Assembly (NCBI GenBank): GCA_036960405.1
Contig: JBALWS010000033.1
Coordinates: 1 to 36,305 of the forward strand
Reading direction: 5' to 3'
DNA length: 36,305 bases
Source: Motiliproteus sp036960405
GTDB taxonomy: Bacteria; Pseudomonadota; Gammaproteobacteria; Pseudomonadales; Balneatricaceae
The notes below the pieces were generated by a model. That model had not been told where the DNA came from and did not search any database. It saw nothing but the letters and a program-made list of their open reading frames with translations. A program made the position numbers and the translations under genes. This document shows, in pieces, positions 7,725-15,526 of the stretch (position 1 is the first letter of the stretch; every line of letters begins with the position of its first letter).

Positions 7725-8879
7725 TCAAGCCTGAGCGGTACCGTGCACGGCGTGCTTGGGCATCACCGGGAACAGCCTAACGAAGAACAGATAGCCGAGG
7801 ATCTCGATCGCCACGACGCCGATCGTCACCAAAATCTCCTTCACCGACGGGAAGTAGATGTAGCCATCGCCCGGATCAAAACCGATCAAGAAGGCGTTAA
7901 AGCGATAAAGCGCTCCGGCCAACAGCAGACTGACTGCGGCGATCAACAGGAAGCGTCCCTGGCGGTTCCAGCCCTTATTGGTCAGAATCGCTAACGGCAA
8001 CACAAACAGCGTTGTTTCGAGCAGGAACATATTGCCCTGCAAGCTACCGTCAAAGGCGTATCCCAGCACTCCTCGCATTAGCAGGTCGCCGAGACGAACC
8101 ACAAGATAAGCCAGCACCAAGCCGGAGATCACTTTGATCAGGCCGCGATGCATGTGGGTTTCACTAGGTTGCCGCAAGCCCACTGCAGCCATCGAACCCT
8201 CGAAGATGACGATACAAAAGCCCATCAAGATCGCGGTAGTTAACGCCAACACAGGCATCAGGTGCGCCGACTGCCACAACGGATGAACCTTGCCACCCAT
8301 CGCAATCAACAGCGAGCCCAGCGATGATTGGTGCATCGTTGGTAGCAGCACACCGATAGCGATAAAAATGAACAGCACCTTCTCCAGTCGAGCCTTCCAT
8401 TCGTGAGCACGGAACTTCTCGAATATCACTGGCAGGAACTCGATCATCAATACCAAGCTGTAGGCGGACACACACAGGCCTACCTCTAGCATCACCGAGT
8501 TGAAGTTCATCTGCCCGGGGTTGAACATCTGGTAGAAGTTCCAGTAACGCCCCATATCGATGACGGCACCCAGACCGCCCAAGCTGTAGCCAAACAGACT
8601 GGCTAGCAGCGCCGGACGAACCAGCGGATGGTACTTACCCTTGTTGGCGATATAGACCGTCAATGCCAGCACATAGCCACCACAGGCAAACGCAGTACCG
8701 ACTACGATGTCGTAGACCACCCAGATTCCCCAGGGGAAACCATCATTAAGCGCAGTCACCGCACCCAGACCGGTGGTAAAGCGCTCGATCAGGATGTAAA
8801 TCGCTATCAGCGCCAGCGCCGACAGAAACAGAAATGGCAGCGTCAGCAGACGACCGCCTATCGGTTGATGATGACTCAT
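7725..8879 (-). CDS. hybB: HybB, NrfD-family membrane subunit of hydrogenase
   Basis: This 384-residue polytopic membrane protein is of the NrfD/PsrC/HybB family, which passes electrons between the periplasmic iron-sulfur subunit and the quinone pool without haem. About ten hydrophobic segments can be seen, starting with one at about 12-32. The conserved segment NDGFPWGIWVVYDIVVGTAFACGGY occurs in pieces around residues 45-70. The start overlaps hybA by four bases (ATGA), indicating coupled translation. The position in hybOABC supports the assignment. Unlike group 1d-type enzymes, no cytochrome b (HyaC/HupC) gene is present. Confidence 0.94.
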   Translation of the reverse strand: MSHHQPIGGRLLTLPFLFLSALALIAIYILIERFTTGLGAVTALNDGFPWGIWVVYDIVVGTAFACGGYVLALTVYIANKGKYHPLVRPALLASLFGYSLGGLGAVIDMGRYWNFYQMFNPGQMNFNSVMLEVGLCVSAYSLVLMIEFLPVIFEKFRAHEWKARLEKVLFIFIAIGVLLPTMHQSSLGSLLIAMGGKVHPLWQSAHLMPVLALTTAILMGFCIVIFEGSMAAVGLRQPSETHMHRGLIKVISGLVLAYLVVRLGDLLMRGVLGYAFDGSLQGNMFLLETTLFVLPLAILTNKGWNRQGRFLLIAAVSLLLAGALYRFNAFLIGFDPGDGYIYFPSVKEILVTIGVVAIEILGYLFFVRLFPVMPKHAVHGTAQA

Positions 8880-9871
8880 GACTCACCCCCTTCGTTGTCG
8901 TCCCCTGAATTCTCATCAGAAGTATTGCGACGAGCGAAATAGAGCAATCCAGCCAACACTCCGGCCGGGGCCAGCATGCCACCGTAAATCGTGTGCTGAA
9001 CTGTCTCCGACACCGACGCGTAAGAGCGATCAGGCAGGTCGGGCAAGCCAAGCTTGGTGTGCTCCATTCCAGCAATCACCATGACCTGAGTGCCACCCCC
9101 TTCGTGCTCGCCAAAGACGTGCTGAGTGTAATCAGGCGCTGCCTTGACGTGGCCGTAGGTCGAGCTAATCCGCTCCAGCGGATAGGTGTAGTCTTCGCCC
9201 GGCTTCAGCGCTAAGCGACGCTTGGCCTCTTGCAGCAACTCCTCACGGGTACCGTAGATATTGGCGCCCGTTGGACAAACCTCAACACAGCCCGGATTCA
9301 TCCCCTTGTCGAGCCGCTCAACCCCTTTCTGGTTGCAGAGCTGACATTTTTGAATCTGCCCGAAAGCGTCGTCAAACTCGTATTTGGGCACGTTGTACGG
9401 GCAAGCACCAACACAGTAGCGACAACCGATACAGGCATCGGGATCGTGACTGACGATGCCGGTCTTCGGATCCTTGATCATGGCACTGACCGGACAGACC
9501 GAAACACAGCCGGCATCGACACAGTGCATGCAATTACGTTTGATGAAAGCAAAGCCGTCTTCGGCGCTGTTTTTGGTTTCAGCGCTGCCGTGCTTGTAGG
9601 CTTTGATGATGTTCAGGGTATCGCCGGATAACTCTTCGGCTTGATCCCACTGGACTTCACCATCGCGCTCCACCGCAGGCATATCGTTGACCTCTTTGCA
9701 CTTGTAGACACAAGCACGGCAACCGATACACAGGGTAGAGTCGTATAACATGCCTACAGCCTCTGAAGAAACCTCCAGATTGCCGCGAGCCTGCGCCGAC
9801 GGTGAGGTGGTGCTGGTACTGGCGATTAACGCCCCGCTACCAGCCACCTTAAGAAAATCGCGTCTATTCAT
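8876..9871 (-). CDS. hybA: HybA, Tat-exported ferredoxin-type electron transfer subunit
   Basis: This 331-residue iron-sulfur protein links HybO to HybB. The N terminus NRRDFLK is a twin-arginine signal, with a likely cleavage after the Ala-rich stretch near residue 28. Four cysteine clusters follow: CIGCRACVYKC (C48, C51, C54, C58), CMHCVDAGCVSVC, CIGCRYCVGAC, and CQLC with a downstream GCVEVC. These fit four [4Fe-4S] centres. A C-terminal hydrophobic helix (GGMLAPAGVLAGLLYF, about 298-313) would anchor it in the membrane. It lies 12 bases after hybO and overlaps hybB. Confidence 0.95.
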   Translation of the reverse strand: MNRRDFLKVAGSGALIASTSTTSPSAQARGNLEVSSEAVGMLYDSTLCIGCRACVYKCKEVNDMPAVERDGEVQWDQAEELSGDTLNIIKAYKHGSAETKNSAEDGFAFIKRNCMHCVDAGCVSVCPVSAMIKDPKTGIVSHDPDACIGCRYCVGACPYNVPKYEFDDAFGQIQKCQLCNQKGVERLDKGMNPGCVEVCPTGANIYGTREELLQEAKRRLALKPGEDYTYPLERISSTYGHVKAAPDYTQHVFGEHEGGGTQVMVIAGMEHTKLGLPDLPDRSYASVSETVQHTIYGGMLAPAGVLAGLLYFARRNTSDENSGDDNEGGES

Positions 9872-9883
9872 AACGACCCCCAG

Positions 9884-11011
9884 TTACTGGTTGGATTCGG
9901 ACGTTTGCTCTTCAGCATCGAGTTTGCCTAGCTGCTTCACCGCCATTGCGGTCGCGCCCAATACGGCGCCACCGACAGCCCCTAGTAGCGCAGCAGCGCC
10001 TGGGGTCACACCGTCTCCGACCGGCTCAGCAATACCCGGGAAGGTCGTAGGCGGCGTAACGGTCTTCACATCGGCTAGCTGATGGATACCTTTCTCGAAG
10101 CCGACCCCCTTTTCGGTACAACCGAAACAGGGGTGACCGACACCGACCGGCCAAGCACCGCCACCGACATCACCAAACTCGATCGACGGGCAGTTAGCGT
10201 AAGTTTCCGGACCTTTACAGCCCAGCTTGTACAGGCAGAAACCTTGCTTATGACCTTCGTCACCAAACTCCAGAGCAAAACGTCCCGCGTCAAAGTGCGG
10301 ACGACGTTCGCAGTTCTCATGAATCAGACGGCCGTAGGCAAATTTAGGACGATTCAGATGGTCCAGCTCAGGCAAGGTACCAAAGGTGACGAACTGCAAT
10401 ACCGTTGCAAGGAAGTTATACGGATTGGGCGGACAACCCGGAATATTCAAAATAGTCTTACCCGGCAATACCTCATCAACACCTTTAGCGCCAGTCGGGT
10501 TAATTCCAGCAGAAGGAATGCCACCCCAAGACGCACAGGATCCGATCGAGATAATTGCCGCAGCCCCTTCGGCCGCTTCTTGAACATGTTCAAGAATGGT
10601 CCTGCCGGCCACCTTACAGTAGATACCGCCATCCTTAGTGGGAATAGCACCATCAACTACCAGTATGTACTTGCCCCAGTTGTCTTTCATCGACTGCTGC
10701 TTGGTCGCCTCTGCAGCATGGCCTGCAGGTGTAGACAGGGTTTCACTGTAATCCAACGAGATCAGGTCAAGAATCAGATGTTCTAACGACGGGTGATTTG
10801 AGCGCAACAAGGATTCGGTGCAGCCGGTACATTCTTGTGCCGACAACCAGATCACCGTTGGTCGACGGGGACTCGAGATAGCATGAGCCATCTGCGCACC
10901 GGCTGTTGCCGACAGCCCCAACGTAGCGGCCACCCCGGTACAGAACTTCATAAAGCTGCGACGGGAGACCCCCAACCGCTCCGCTACTTGCTGTAGCTCA
11001 TTATTATTCAT
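9884..11011 (-). CDS. hybO: [NiFe] hydrogenase small subunit, HybO type
   Basis: This 375-residue electron-transfer subunit is the first gene of the operon. A twin-arginine signal SRRSFMK lies at 16-22, followed by a hydrophobic stretch and a likely cleavage site at AHA near 44. The proximal cluster motif is ECTGCTES (C61, C64), with further ligands in GSCASW and PGCPPNP. The distal and medial cluster cysteines appear in ENCERR, LGCKG, YANCPS and HPCFGC. The proximal site has the usual four cysteines, not the six-cysteine form of oxygen-tolerant enzymes. A C-terminal hydrophobic helix (about 335-358) serves as a membrane anchor, as in HybO. An AGGA site precedes the ATG. Confidence 0.97.
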   Translation of the reverse strand: MNNNELQQVAERLGVSRRSFMKFCTGVAATLGLSATAGAQMAHAISSPRRPTVIWLSAQECTGCTESLLRSNHPSLEHLILDLISLDYSETLSTPAGHAAEATKQQSMKDNWGKYILVVDGAIPTKDGGIYCKVAGRTILEHVQEAAEGAAAIISIGSCASWGGIPSAGINPTGAKGVDEVLPGKTILNIPGCPPNPYNFLATVLQFVTFGTLPELDHLNRPKFAYGRLIHENCERRPHFDAGRFALEFGDEGHKQGFCLYKLGCKGPETYANCPSIEFGDVGGGAWPVGVGHPCFGCTEKGVGFEKGIHQLADVKTVTPPTTFPGIAEPVGDGVTPGAAALLGAVGGAVLGATAMAVKQLGKLDAEEQTSESNQ

Positions 11012-11112
11012 AGTGTTTTATCCTACCTGTTATGCGAACACTGCTTAGTTCTGGTCCACCCGCCTAGCGCGAACCACACATTCCGCCTGGAATCGGCTTA
11101 TCCAGTAGACAT

Positions 11113-11128
11113 AACAAATAGCGTGCCA
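11113..11128 (-). promoter_or_regulatory. Sigma-54 (-24/-12) promoter of the hyb operon
   Basis: Read on the minus strand the element is TGGCACG-N4-TTGTT. The -24 half matches the sigma-54 consensus fully; the -12 half has TTGT instead of TTGC, and the GG-to-G spacing is ten bases as required. Transcription would start near 11102, about 90 bases before hybO. The operon encodes an NtrC-type activator with the sigma-54 contact loop, and an IHF consensus lies just upstream, both supporting the call. Confidence 0.75.
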
Positions 11129-11166
11129 ATTGACAAAAGACATAAACCGCAATCAAAATCACAATA

Positions 11167-11179
11167 AATCAATGTCTTA
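11167..11179 (+). promoter_or_regulatory. Integration host factor site upstream of hybO
   Basis: AATCAATGTCTTA matches the IHF consensus WATCAANNNNTTR at every defined position. It is centred about 70 bases upstream of the predicted sigma-54 start, the usual place for IHF to bend DNA between a bound activator and the polymerase. No clear TTG-N5-CAA HupR site was found further upstream. Confidence 0.6.
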
Positions 11180-11335
11180 CAAGCAAATCAAACAACATTC
11201 AAAACAGCCTGACAGGTAGCGTGCTTTTCAAAAGACACCCCTATTTGAAAACATTGTTTCCAGCAAAGCCTGCAATCTACAAACAACATTACCACTAGCA
11301 CAAAAAAGCCGGCTCATTCCATTAGACAAAAGCAT

Positions 11336-11369
11336 AAAAAAAGAGCGCTACAGCAAGCTGTAGCGCTCT
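11336..11369 (-). terminator. Strong minus-strand intrinsic terminator (distal)
   Basis: A perfect 12 bp stem AGAGCGCTACAG / CTGTAGCGCTCT (11342-11353 and 11358-11369) with a 4-base loop is followed on the minus strand by seven T residues. It would stop transcription entering the hyb promoter region from the right. It lies beyond a first terminator and so may end a separate short transcript. Confidence 0.85.
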
Positions 11370-11510
11370 AAAAAAGGACCTCACAACAGGGTGAGACATG
11401 AGGCCGTGCTGAATGCCGTAATGGTGCGAGCCCCGCACTGGAAACATCAGACCACCATCAGCCATTCAAATCTTATGCCAAAACAATAAAGCCTTAATTT
11501 TCAAATAATT
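11370..11510 (-). ncRNA. Candidate small RNA between two terminators
   Basis: About 140 bases lie between two strong minus-strand terminators. The interval is rich in short stems (CTCAC/GTGAG near 11385-11400, GTGCG/CGCAC near 11424-11438) and ends in the perfect 12 bp terminator. The AT-rich stretch at 11470-11510 could hold a promoter (TTGAAA and CATAAG-like boxes, poorly spaced). I do not recognise an RNA family. The call rests only on the layout and could be wrong. Confidence 0.3.
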
Positions 11511-11546
11511 AAAAAAAAGCCCAGTACAATCCGAACTGTACCGGGC
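11511..11546 (-). terminator. Minus-strand intrinsic terminator after the 122-aa protein gene
   Basis: A 10 bp stem with one mismatch (GCCCAGTACA at 11519-11528, TGTACCGGGC at 11537-11546) is followed on the minus strand by eight T residues. It lies 62 bases downstream of the stop codon at 11609 and is the natural end of that transcript. Confidence 0.85.
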
Positions 11547-11608
11547 GACACAACGAAAATAAAGATTCCTAAATGATAACTAACTAACCAACTTTACTGT
11601 TAACCGCT

Positions 11609-11977
11609 TTAGGCTTGTTCTTTGCGATGATCATCCAAACTTTCTACAGCAGAGGATGGTGGCGTCTCCTGCAACCAGTGCAACACCTCGTCACTGGTAT
11701 GGTATTTCGGAGCCCCCGCCCATATCGAAGACATCAGGTTAGCAAGCTCTAATAACAGCTGGCGATAATGATTGGAGAACAAACGATTACCCAACCGAGA
11801 GGTAAACCAACGCAATACCATCTTGCGCTCTTTCTCTTGATTGTGATTGACGTGTTCTTTTAGATGCTCGAGCAACGCTTCAAGCCGCCGACGGTCTTCT
11901 GACGATACATCTGCACTCATAGTAACGAGCTGTAGCTCAAGCCACACATCCGATAACGACTTTAACTCCTTATCCAT
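11609..11977 (-). CDS. Hypothetical hydrophilic protein, 122 aa
   Basis: I do not recognise this protein. It is soluble, charged and apparently helical, with an EDRRRLEALLEHLKEHVNHNQEKERK stretch (seen in parts around residues 27-52), no signal peptide, no membrane segment and no cysteine motif. The ATG at 11977 is preceded by GGAG eight bases upstream and is preferred; the frame stays open to a GTG at 12100, which would give 163 residues but has a poor ribosome binding site. A clear intrinsic terminator follows. It lies upstream of the hyb promoter on the same strand and is separated from it by two terminators, so a hydrogenase role is not implied by co-transcription. Confidence 0.6.
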   Translation of the reverse strand: MDKELKSLSDVWLELQLVTMSADVSSEDRRRLEALLEHLKEHVNHNQEKERKMVLRWFTSRLGNRLFSNHYRQLLLELANLMSSIWAGAPKYHTSDEVLHWLQETPPSSAVESLDDHRKEQA

Positions 11978-12267
11978 CACACTATCTCCACGCGCTTCGC
12001 GAGGTTCAGCCAAAAGCAAGCTAAAGCTTTTGAACAGTTGATTGATACGAGAGATCCGTTCCCGAAACCATCCGACTTGACCAAATACATTTATTAGCAC
12101 CTAGCTATATACTAGCCTAACATACTGGGCGTTGGCCGTATTTCTGTCAAGCAAGCGACCCAAACACTTTGACCCAAAATAGCCCGACAAGTTCTTGCTT
12201 GATACAGATAAGTATCGGCAAAAAATCGCAACTCTTTAGTACTGCCAATAGCTCAGACAGCACCCCG

Positions 12268-13188
12268 TCAATGCTGCTGCGAATGCAGATCTGGACGGTA
12301 TACAGCAGGCAACTGGCGCAAGAAGTCAATCATTGCACGGCGGTCATATTCGGTCAGATTCGAGGTCGTATTATCGACAACATCCCCCATGCTGCCCCCT
12401 ACAAAATCTGCATCGGGTAACAACCCCATCTCCAATAGCGCATCTATATCAGCCACAGTCCACTCCCCTATACCGGTGGCCTGATCAGGCGTGATATTGG
12501 GAACGACGTCTCCATCAGGTCCTTCGAGGTTGCCACCGAGCTCAGATTGAAGATCGATCGCTCCCAGGCTGCTTCTTGGCGTATGACACTCGCCGCAATG
12601 AGCTAACGCCCGAACCAAATAGGCGCCACGATTCCAACGCTCGGTTCGGGTTAAATCAGCAGTAAACTCACCCGCTTCAAAAAACAATAATTTCCACCCC
12701 CACATCAACTCCCTGACACTAAAAGGAAAACCCAGTTGATGCGGCAGATTCTGTTGATCAACTGGAGGAATCGATTGCAGATAGAGCCACAGGTCGACGA
12801 TATCTCCATCTGACATACCGGTATAGCTAACAAACGGGAATACCGGGTAATAATCCCGCCCATCGGGAGCCTCACCATGGCGTAGCGCTCTATGAAAATC
12901 CAGCAACTGCCACCGGCCGATTCCCTGGATGGGGTGCGGCGTTATATTCGGTGAATAAAACACACCAAACGGTGTTTCCAGCGCCCGACCTCCAGCGAGG
13001 AACTGCCCGTCGGGGTCGGTATGACACTCCCGGCAGCCCGCTAGCTTAAAAATATACTCCCCGCGCTGCTGCGCCGACTCGCTATCCGACTCGGCTGCTG
13101 CATCAATACTGTGAAGCGATAGAGCAAAAACCCACCACACCCAACACAAGTTACTGCTCGATGCCACGTTGCAACGACTCTCACTCAT
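12268..13188 (-). CDS. Secreted diheme cytochrome c
   Basis: This 306-residue c-type cytochrome has two haem attachment motifs, CRECH (52-56) and CGECH (198-202), each followed by a domain with a conserved NITPD/NITPHP-like segment (about 81-85 and 230-234). This arrangement is seen in cytochrome subunits of membrane dehydrogenases such as alcohol or gluconate dehydrogenase, and in stand-alone diheme proteins. The N terminus has a hydrophobic Trp-rich segment (about 14-27) and then SIDAAAES, consistent with a signal peptide; the first 12 residues are unusually polar. No dehydrogenase gene is adjacent, so the electron donor is unknown. It may be co-transcribed with the NrfJ-like gene 86 bases upstream. 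Confidence 0.88.
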   Translation of the reverse strand: MSESRCNVASSSNLCWVWWVFALSLHSIDAAAESDSESAQQRGEYIFKLAGCRECHTDPDGQFLAGGRALETPFGVFYSPNITPHPIQGIGRWQLLDFHRALRHGEAPDGRDYYPVFPFVSYTGMSDGDIVDLWLYLQSIPPVDQQNLPHQLGFPFSVRELMWGWKLLFFEAGEFTADLTRTERWNRGAYLVRALAHCGECHTPRSSLGAIDLQSELGGNLEGPDGDVVPNITPDQATGIGEWTVADIDALLEMGLLPDADFVGGSMGDVVDNTTSNLTEYDRRAMIDFLRQLPAVYRPDLHSQQH

Positions 13189-13274
13189 TACTCATTTCCA
13201 TACCCGCAATGACACAGCATAACAACACACTCTCACCACACAAATAATCTCACTTACGTCTCGCGGTGGCACGA

Positions 13275-13628
13275 TTATGGAACCAACCGAACTCCCGAAA
13301 CAAACCACACCTGGTCGAAAGTACGTTGAAGTTTTTTACTATAAAAATTTCGCATCACAACACCCTGGGGGTAATCGATGTACTGACCAAGCACCAGTAC
13401 GAGCCTAGGCGCAGCAAGCCACAACCTCTGCTGGTCGCTAACCTGTACCTGAATATAGGTGTAACTATTACTATCGATCACTTCTATCACCTGCCCTCGG
13501 TTAGGCATCTCTGCGGTAGCGTCGATGCCCATTATCTCCGCAGCCTGGTCCGTGGTCGGATGCCCTGGTGGCGGCGCTGCATGCACGACACTACAAACCA
13601 ACAACCACACCGCAAGCAACACCCGCAT
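13275..13628 (-). CDS. NrfJ-like small periplasmic protein
   Basis: This 117-residue secreted protein has a signal peptide (MRVLLAVWLLVCSVVHA, cleavage after HA near 17). The mature part contains GQVIEVIDSNSYTYIQV and ends with MRNFYSKKLQRTFDQVWFV, which resembles the small beta-barrel NrfJ-related proteins that I associate with haem and respiratory loci. It has no haem motif of its own. A GGAG site seven bases before the ATG supports the start. It is followed on the same strand by the diheme cytochrome gene, so a role in cytochrome function or assembly is possible but inferred only from neighbourhood. Confidence 0.65.
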   Translation of the reverse strand: MRVLLAVWLLVCSVVHAAPPPGHPTTDQAAEIMGIDATAEMPNRGQVIEVIDSNSYTYIQVQVSDQQRLWLAAPRLVLVLGQYIDYPQGVVMRNFYSKKLQRTFDQVWFVSGVRLVP

Positions 13629-13777
13629 ACCGAAACTCCAAATAAATTAAATTTGTACTGCCAAGGCTTCAATAATGACAAAATTAAAGCGACTAAATAG
13701 ATCGTCTATTCCAAGCTAAGCTGCTGACAAAAATAGACTAAACTAGATCCATCTACACTCTCAGACTGCACTTAGTG

Positions 13778-15526
13778 ATGCCATCCAATCCTAACAGTAT
13801 ATCGGTACGTTATTTACTAAGCTTGCTACTCACCACCCTAACTCCGACCACTCACGCCTCGGAGTTACTCGTTAAAATCAGCGGAATCAACAAAGAATTA
13901 ACCGCCAATGTTGAGAGTTATCTATCGATATACGCTCTACACGAACAGCCTACTCCCAACCCAGGTCGGCTTAGATACCTGCATCGCAAAGCCGGACAGG
14001 AGATACGAAAAGCACTAGAGCCTTTCGGTTACTATCGACCGCAAATAGACGCAACGCTTGAGCAGGTCGACAACCAATGGCAAGCCCATTACCGGATCGA
14101 TCCTGCCGATCCAATACGCATCCACAACAGTGAGATAGCCCTAGCGGGTGACGGAAAAGACGACCCCGCACTACAGCAACTGATCCCCACCCAAGGGTTC
14201 AACCCCGGAGACCGACTCGACCACCGTCGCTACGAACGCCTGAAAGCGACCTTACAATCCTTTGCGGCGGAAAATGGTTATTACGATGGTCGCTGGCAGC
14301 AGCAGCAAATATTGATCGACCTGGAAAACTACCAAGCCGATATTGAATTAATCTATAACTCCGGAGCCCGTTACCATTTTGGAGCGCTGATCATTAACCA
14401 GACAGCGATTAGCACCGAGCTACTAGAACGTTACCCAGAGTTCGAAACCGGAGCGGTATTCAAAACGCGCGAACTACTCGACCTGCAAGCCAGCCTATCC
14501 AACAGCGGCTATTTCAGCCGAGTCGAAGTACGCCCCTTATGGAACCAGGCTGACGACCTGCAAGTGCCGATCCAGGTCCAACTTGAACCCAACAAGCAAA
14601 CTCAATACCAATTGGGAGCGGGCTATGGCACCGACACAGGCGCTCGGGGCACGGTAGGTTTTAACCGCCGCTGGCTAAACTCCCAAGGCCACCGCTTTCA
14701 CAGTCAGCTCCAGCTTGCCAACGAATACAGCGAATTCACCAACGAGTATGTGATTCCAGGATTCCAACCTCAAACCGACCTGTACAAACTGCAACTCGAC
14801 CTCAAAAAAGAGGATTCAAGCACTGTCGACTCCGAAACCATACTGCTCGGTGGCAGCCGTCAGCAACAGCTCCAACACTGGAGTCAAACAACCGGACTGT
14901 CCTGGGAACATGAACGTTTTGTGTTTGATGCAGAACCCACTCAAACCCGCAACTTAATCCCTTATATTCGCTGGTCACGCATCGCCACCGACAACCCGCT
15001 CGATGTCGACCAAGGCTACCGAGCTTCGTTAACGCTACAAGGCGCCGCTGAGAAGCTGTTTTCAGACACCCAGTTCCTCCAAGCATTACTCAGCATCAAG
15101 GGGGTATACAGCCTAAGCGATAACTTCCGGTTACTCGCCCGAGGTGACCTCGGAGCAACCGCTATCGATGACTTTAACCAGCTCCCGGCTACCCATCGCT
15201 TCTATGCCGGCGGCGACCAGAGCGTACGCGGATACGATTACAAATCTCTCGGCCCACAAGACAGCGAAGGCAATGTGATAGGAGGAACCGGACTGATCGT
15301 TATCTCTACCGAAATCGACTACCGGATTAAGCCCGATTGGCGCCTCGCCCTGTTCGTCGACAAAGGCGATGCCGCCAACAGCTTTGAGGAAGGACTCAAC
15401 ACCGGAGTGGGTGCAGGGCTTCGCTGGCAATCACCGTTTGGGCCGATCCGTTTAGATGTGGCCAAAGCGCTCAACCTAGATGGCACACCTTGGCGGATTC
15501 ATTTTACCCTGGGGCCGGATTTATGA
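13778..15526 (+). CDS. tamA: TamA, Omp85-family outer membrane translocation subunit
   Basis: TamA works with TamB in the envelope, in autotransporter assembly and, from recent work on the family, phospholipid transport to the outer membrane. The 582-residue protein has a signal peptide ending near THAS, three POTRA-like domains up to about residue 265, and a C-terminal 16-strand barrel. Barrel features include RFYAGGDQSVRGYDY, the Omp85 (V)RGY/F motif around 479-490, and a final strand ending WRIHFTLGPDL. The ATG at 13778 is preferred; a GTG immediately before it is in frame. The stop overlaps the tamB start by four bases. Confidence 0.95.
   Translation: MPSNPNSISVRYLLSLLLTTLTPTTHASELLVKISGINKELTANVESYLSIYALHEQPTPNPGRLRYLHRKAGQEIRKALEPFGYYRPQIDATLEQVDNQWQAHYRIDPADPIRIHNSEIALAGDGKDDPALQQLIPTQGFNPGDRLDHRRYERLKATLQSFAAENGYYDGRWQQQQILIDLENYQADIELIYNSGARYHFGALIINQTAISTELLERYPEFETGAVFKTRELLDLQASLSNSGYFSRVEVRPLWNQADDLQVPIQVQLEPNKQTQYQLGAGYGTDTGARGTVGFNRRWLNSQGHRFHSQLQLANEYSEFTNEYVIPGFQPQTDLYKLQLDLKKEDSSTVDSETILLGGSRQQQLQHWSQTTGLSWEHERFVFDAEPTQTRNLIPYIRWSRIATDNPLDVDQGYRASLTLQGAAEKLFSDTQFLQALLSIKGVYSLSDNFRLLARGDLGATAIDDFNQLPATHRFYAGGDQSVRGYDYKSLGPQDSEGNVIGGTGLIVISTEIDYRIKPDWRLALFVDKGDAANSFEEGLNTGVGAGLRWQSPFGPIRLDVAKALNLDGTPWRIHFTLGPDL

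Larger units (their letters stand above)
11012..11608. other. Intergenic regulatory region upstream of hybO
   Basis: This 597-base AT-rich stretch lies between hybO and the next minus-strand gene. It holds the sigma-54 element, the IHF site, a short inverted repeat AAAC-ATT-GTTT at 11249-11259 that could belong to an activator site (weak), and two minus-strand intrinsic terminators at 11342-11369 and 11519-11546. The 140 bases between the terminators contain small GC-rich hairpins (for example GTGCG/CGCAC at about 11424-11438) and may encode a small RNA. No convincing protein gene was found. Confidence 0.6.

Noticed and set aside
11249..11266. Possible HupR/HoxA binding site (AAAC-ATT-GTTT, and TTG-N7-CAA) about 150 bases upstream of the predicted start
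   Set aside because: The spacing differs from the TTG-N5-CAA reported for HupR, and such short repeats are common in AT-rich DNA.
11322..11465. Minus-strand open frame of 47 codons with a hydrophobic C terminus, between the two terminators
   Set aside because: It runs straight through the perfect 12 bp terminator stem and has no ribosome binding site, so it is probably chance.
12147..12329. Minus-strand 60-codon frame overlapping the end of the cytochrome gene
   Set aside because: It has no ribosome binding site or conserved pattern, and half of it lies inside the cytochrome coding sequence.
13266..13700. Plus-strand 144-codon frame opposite the NrfJ-like gene
   Set aside because: The minus-strand product has a clear signal peptide and family motif; the plus-strand translation is low-complexity.
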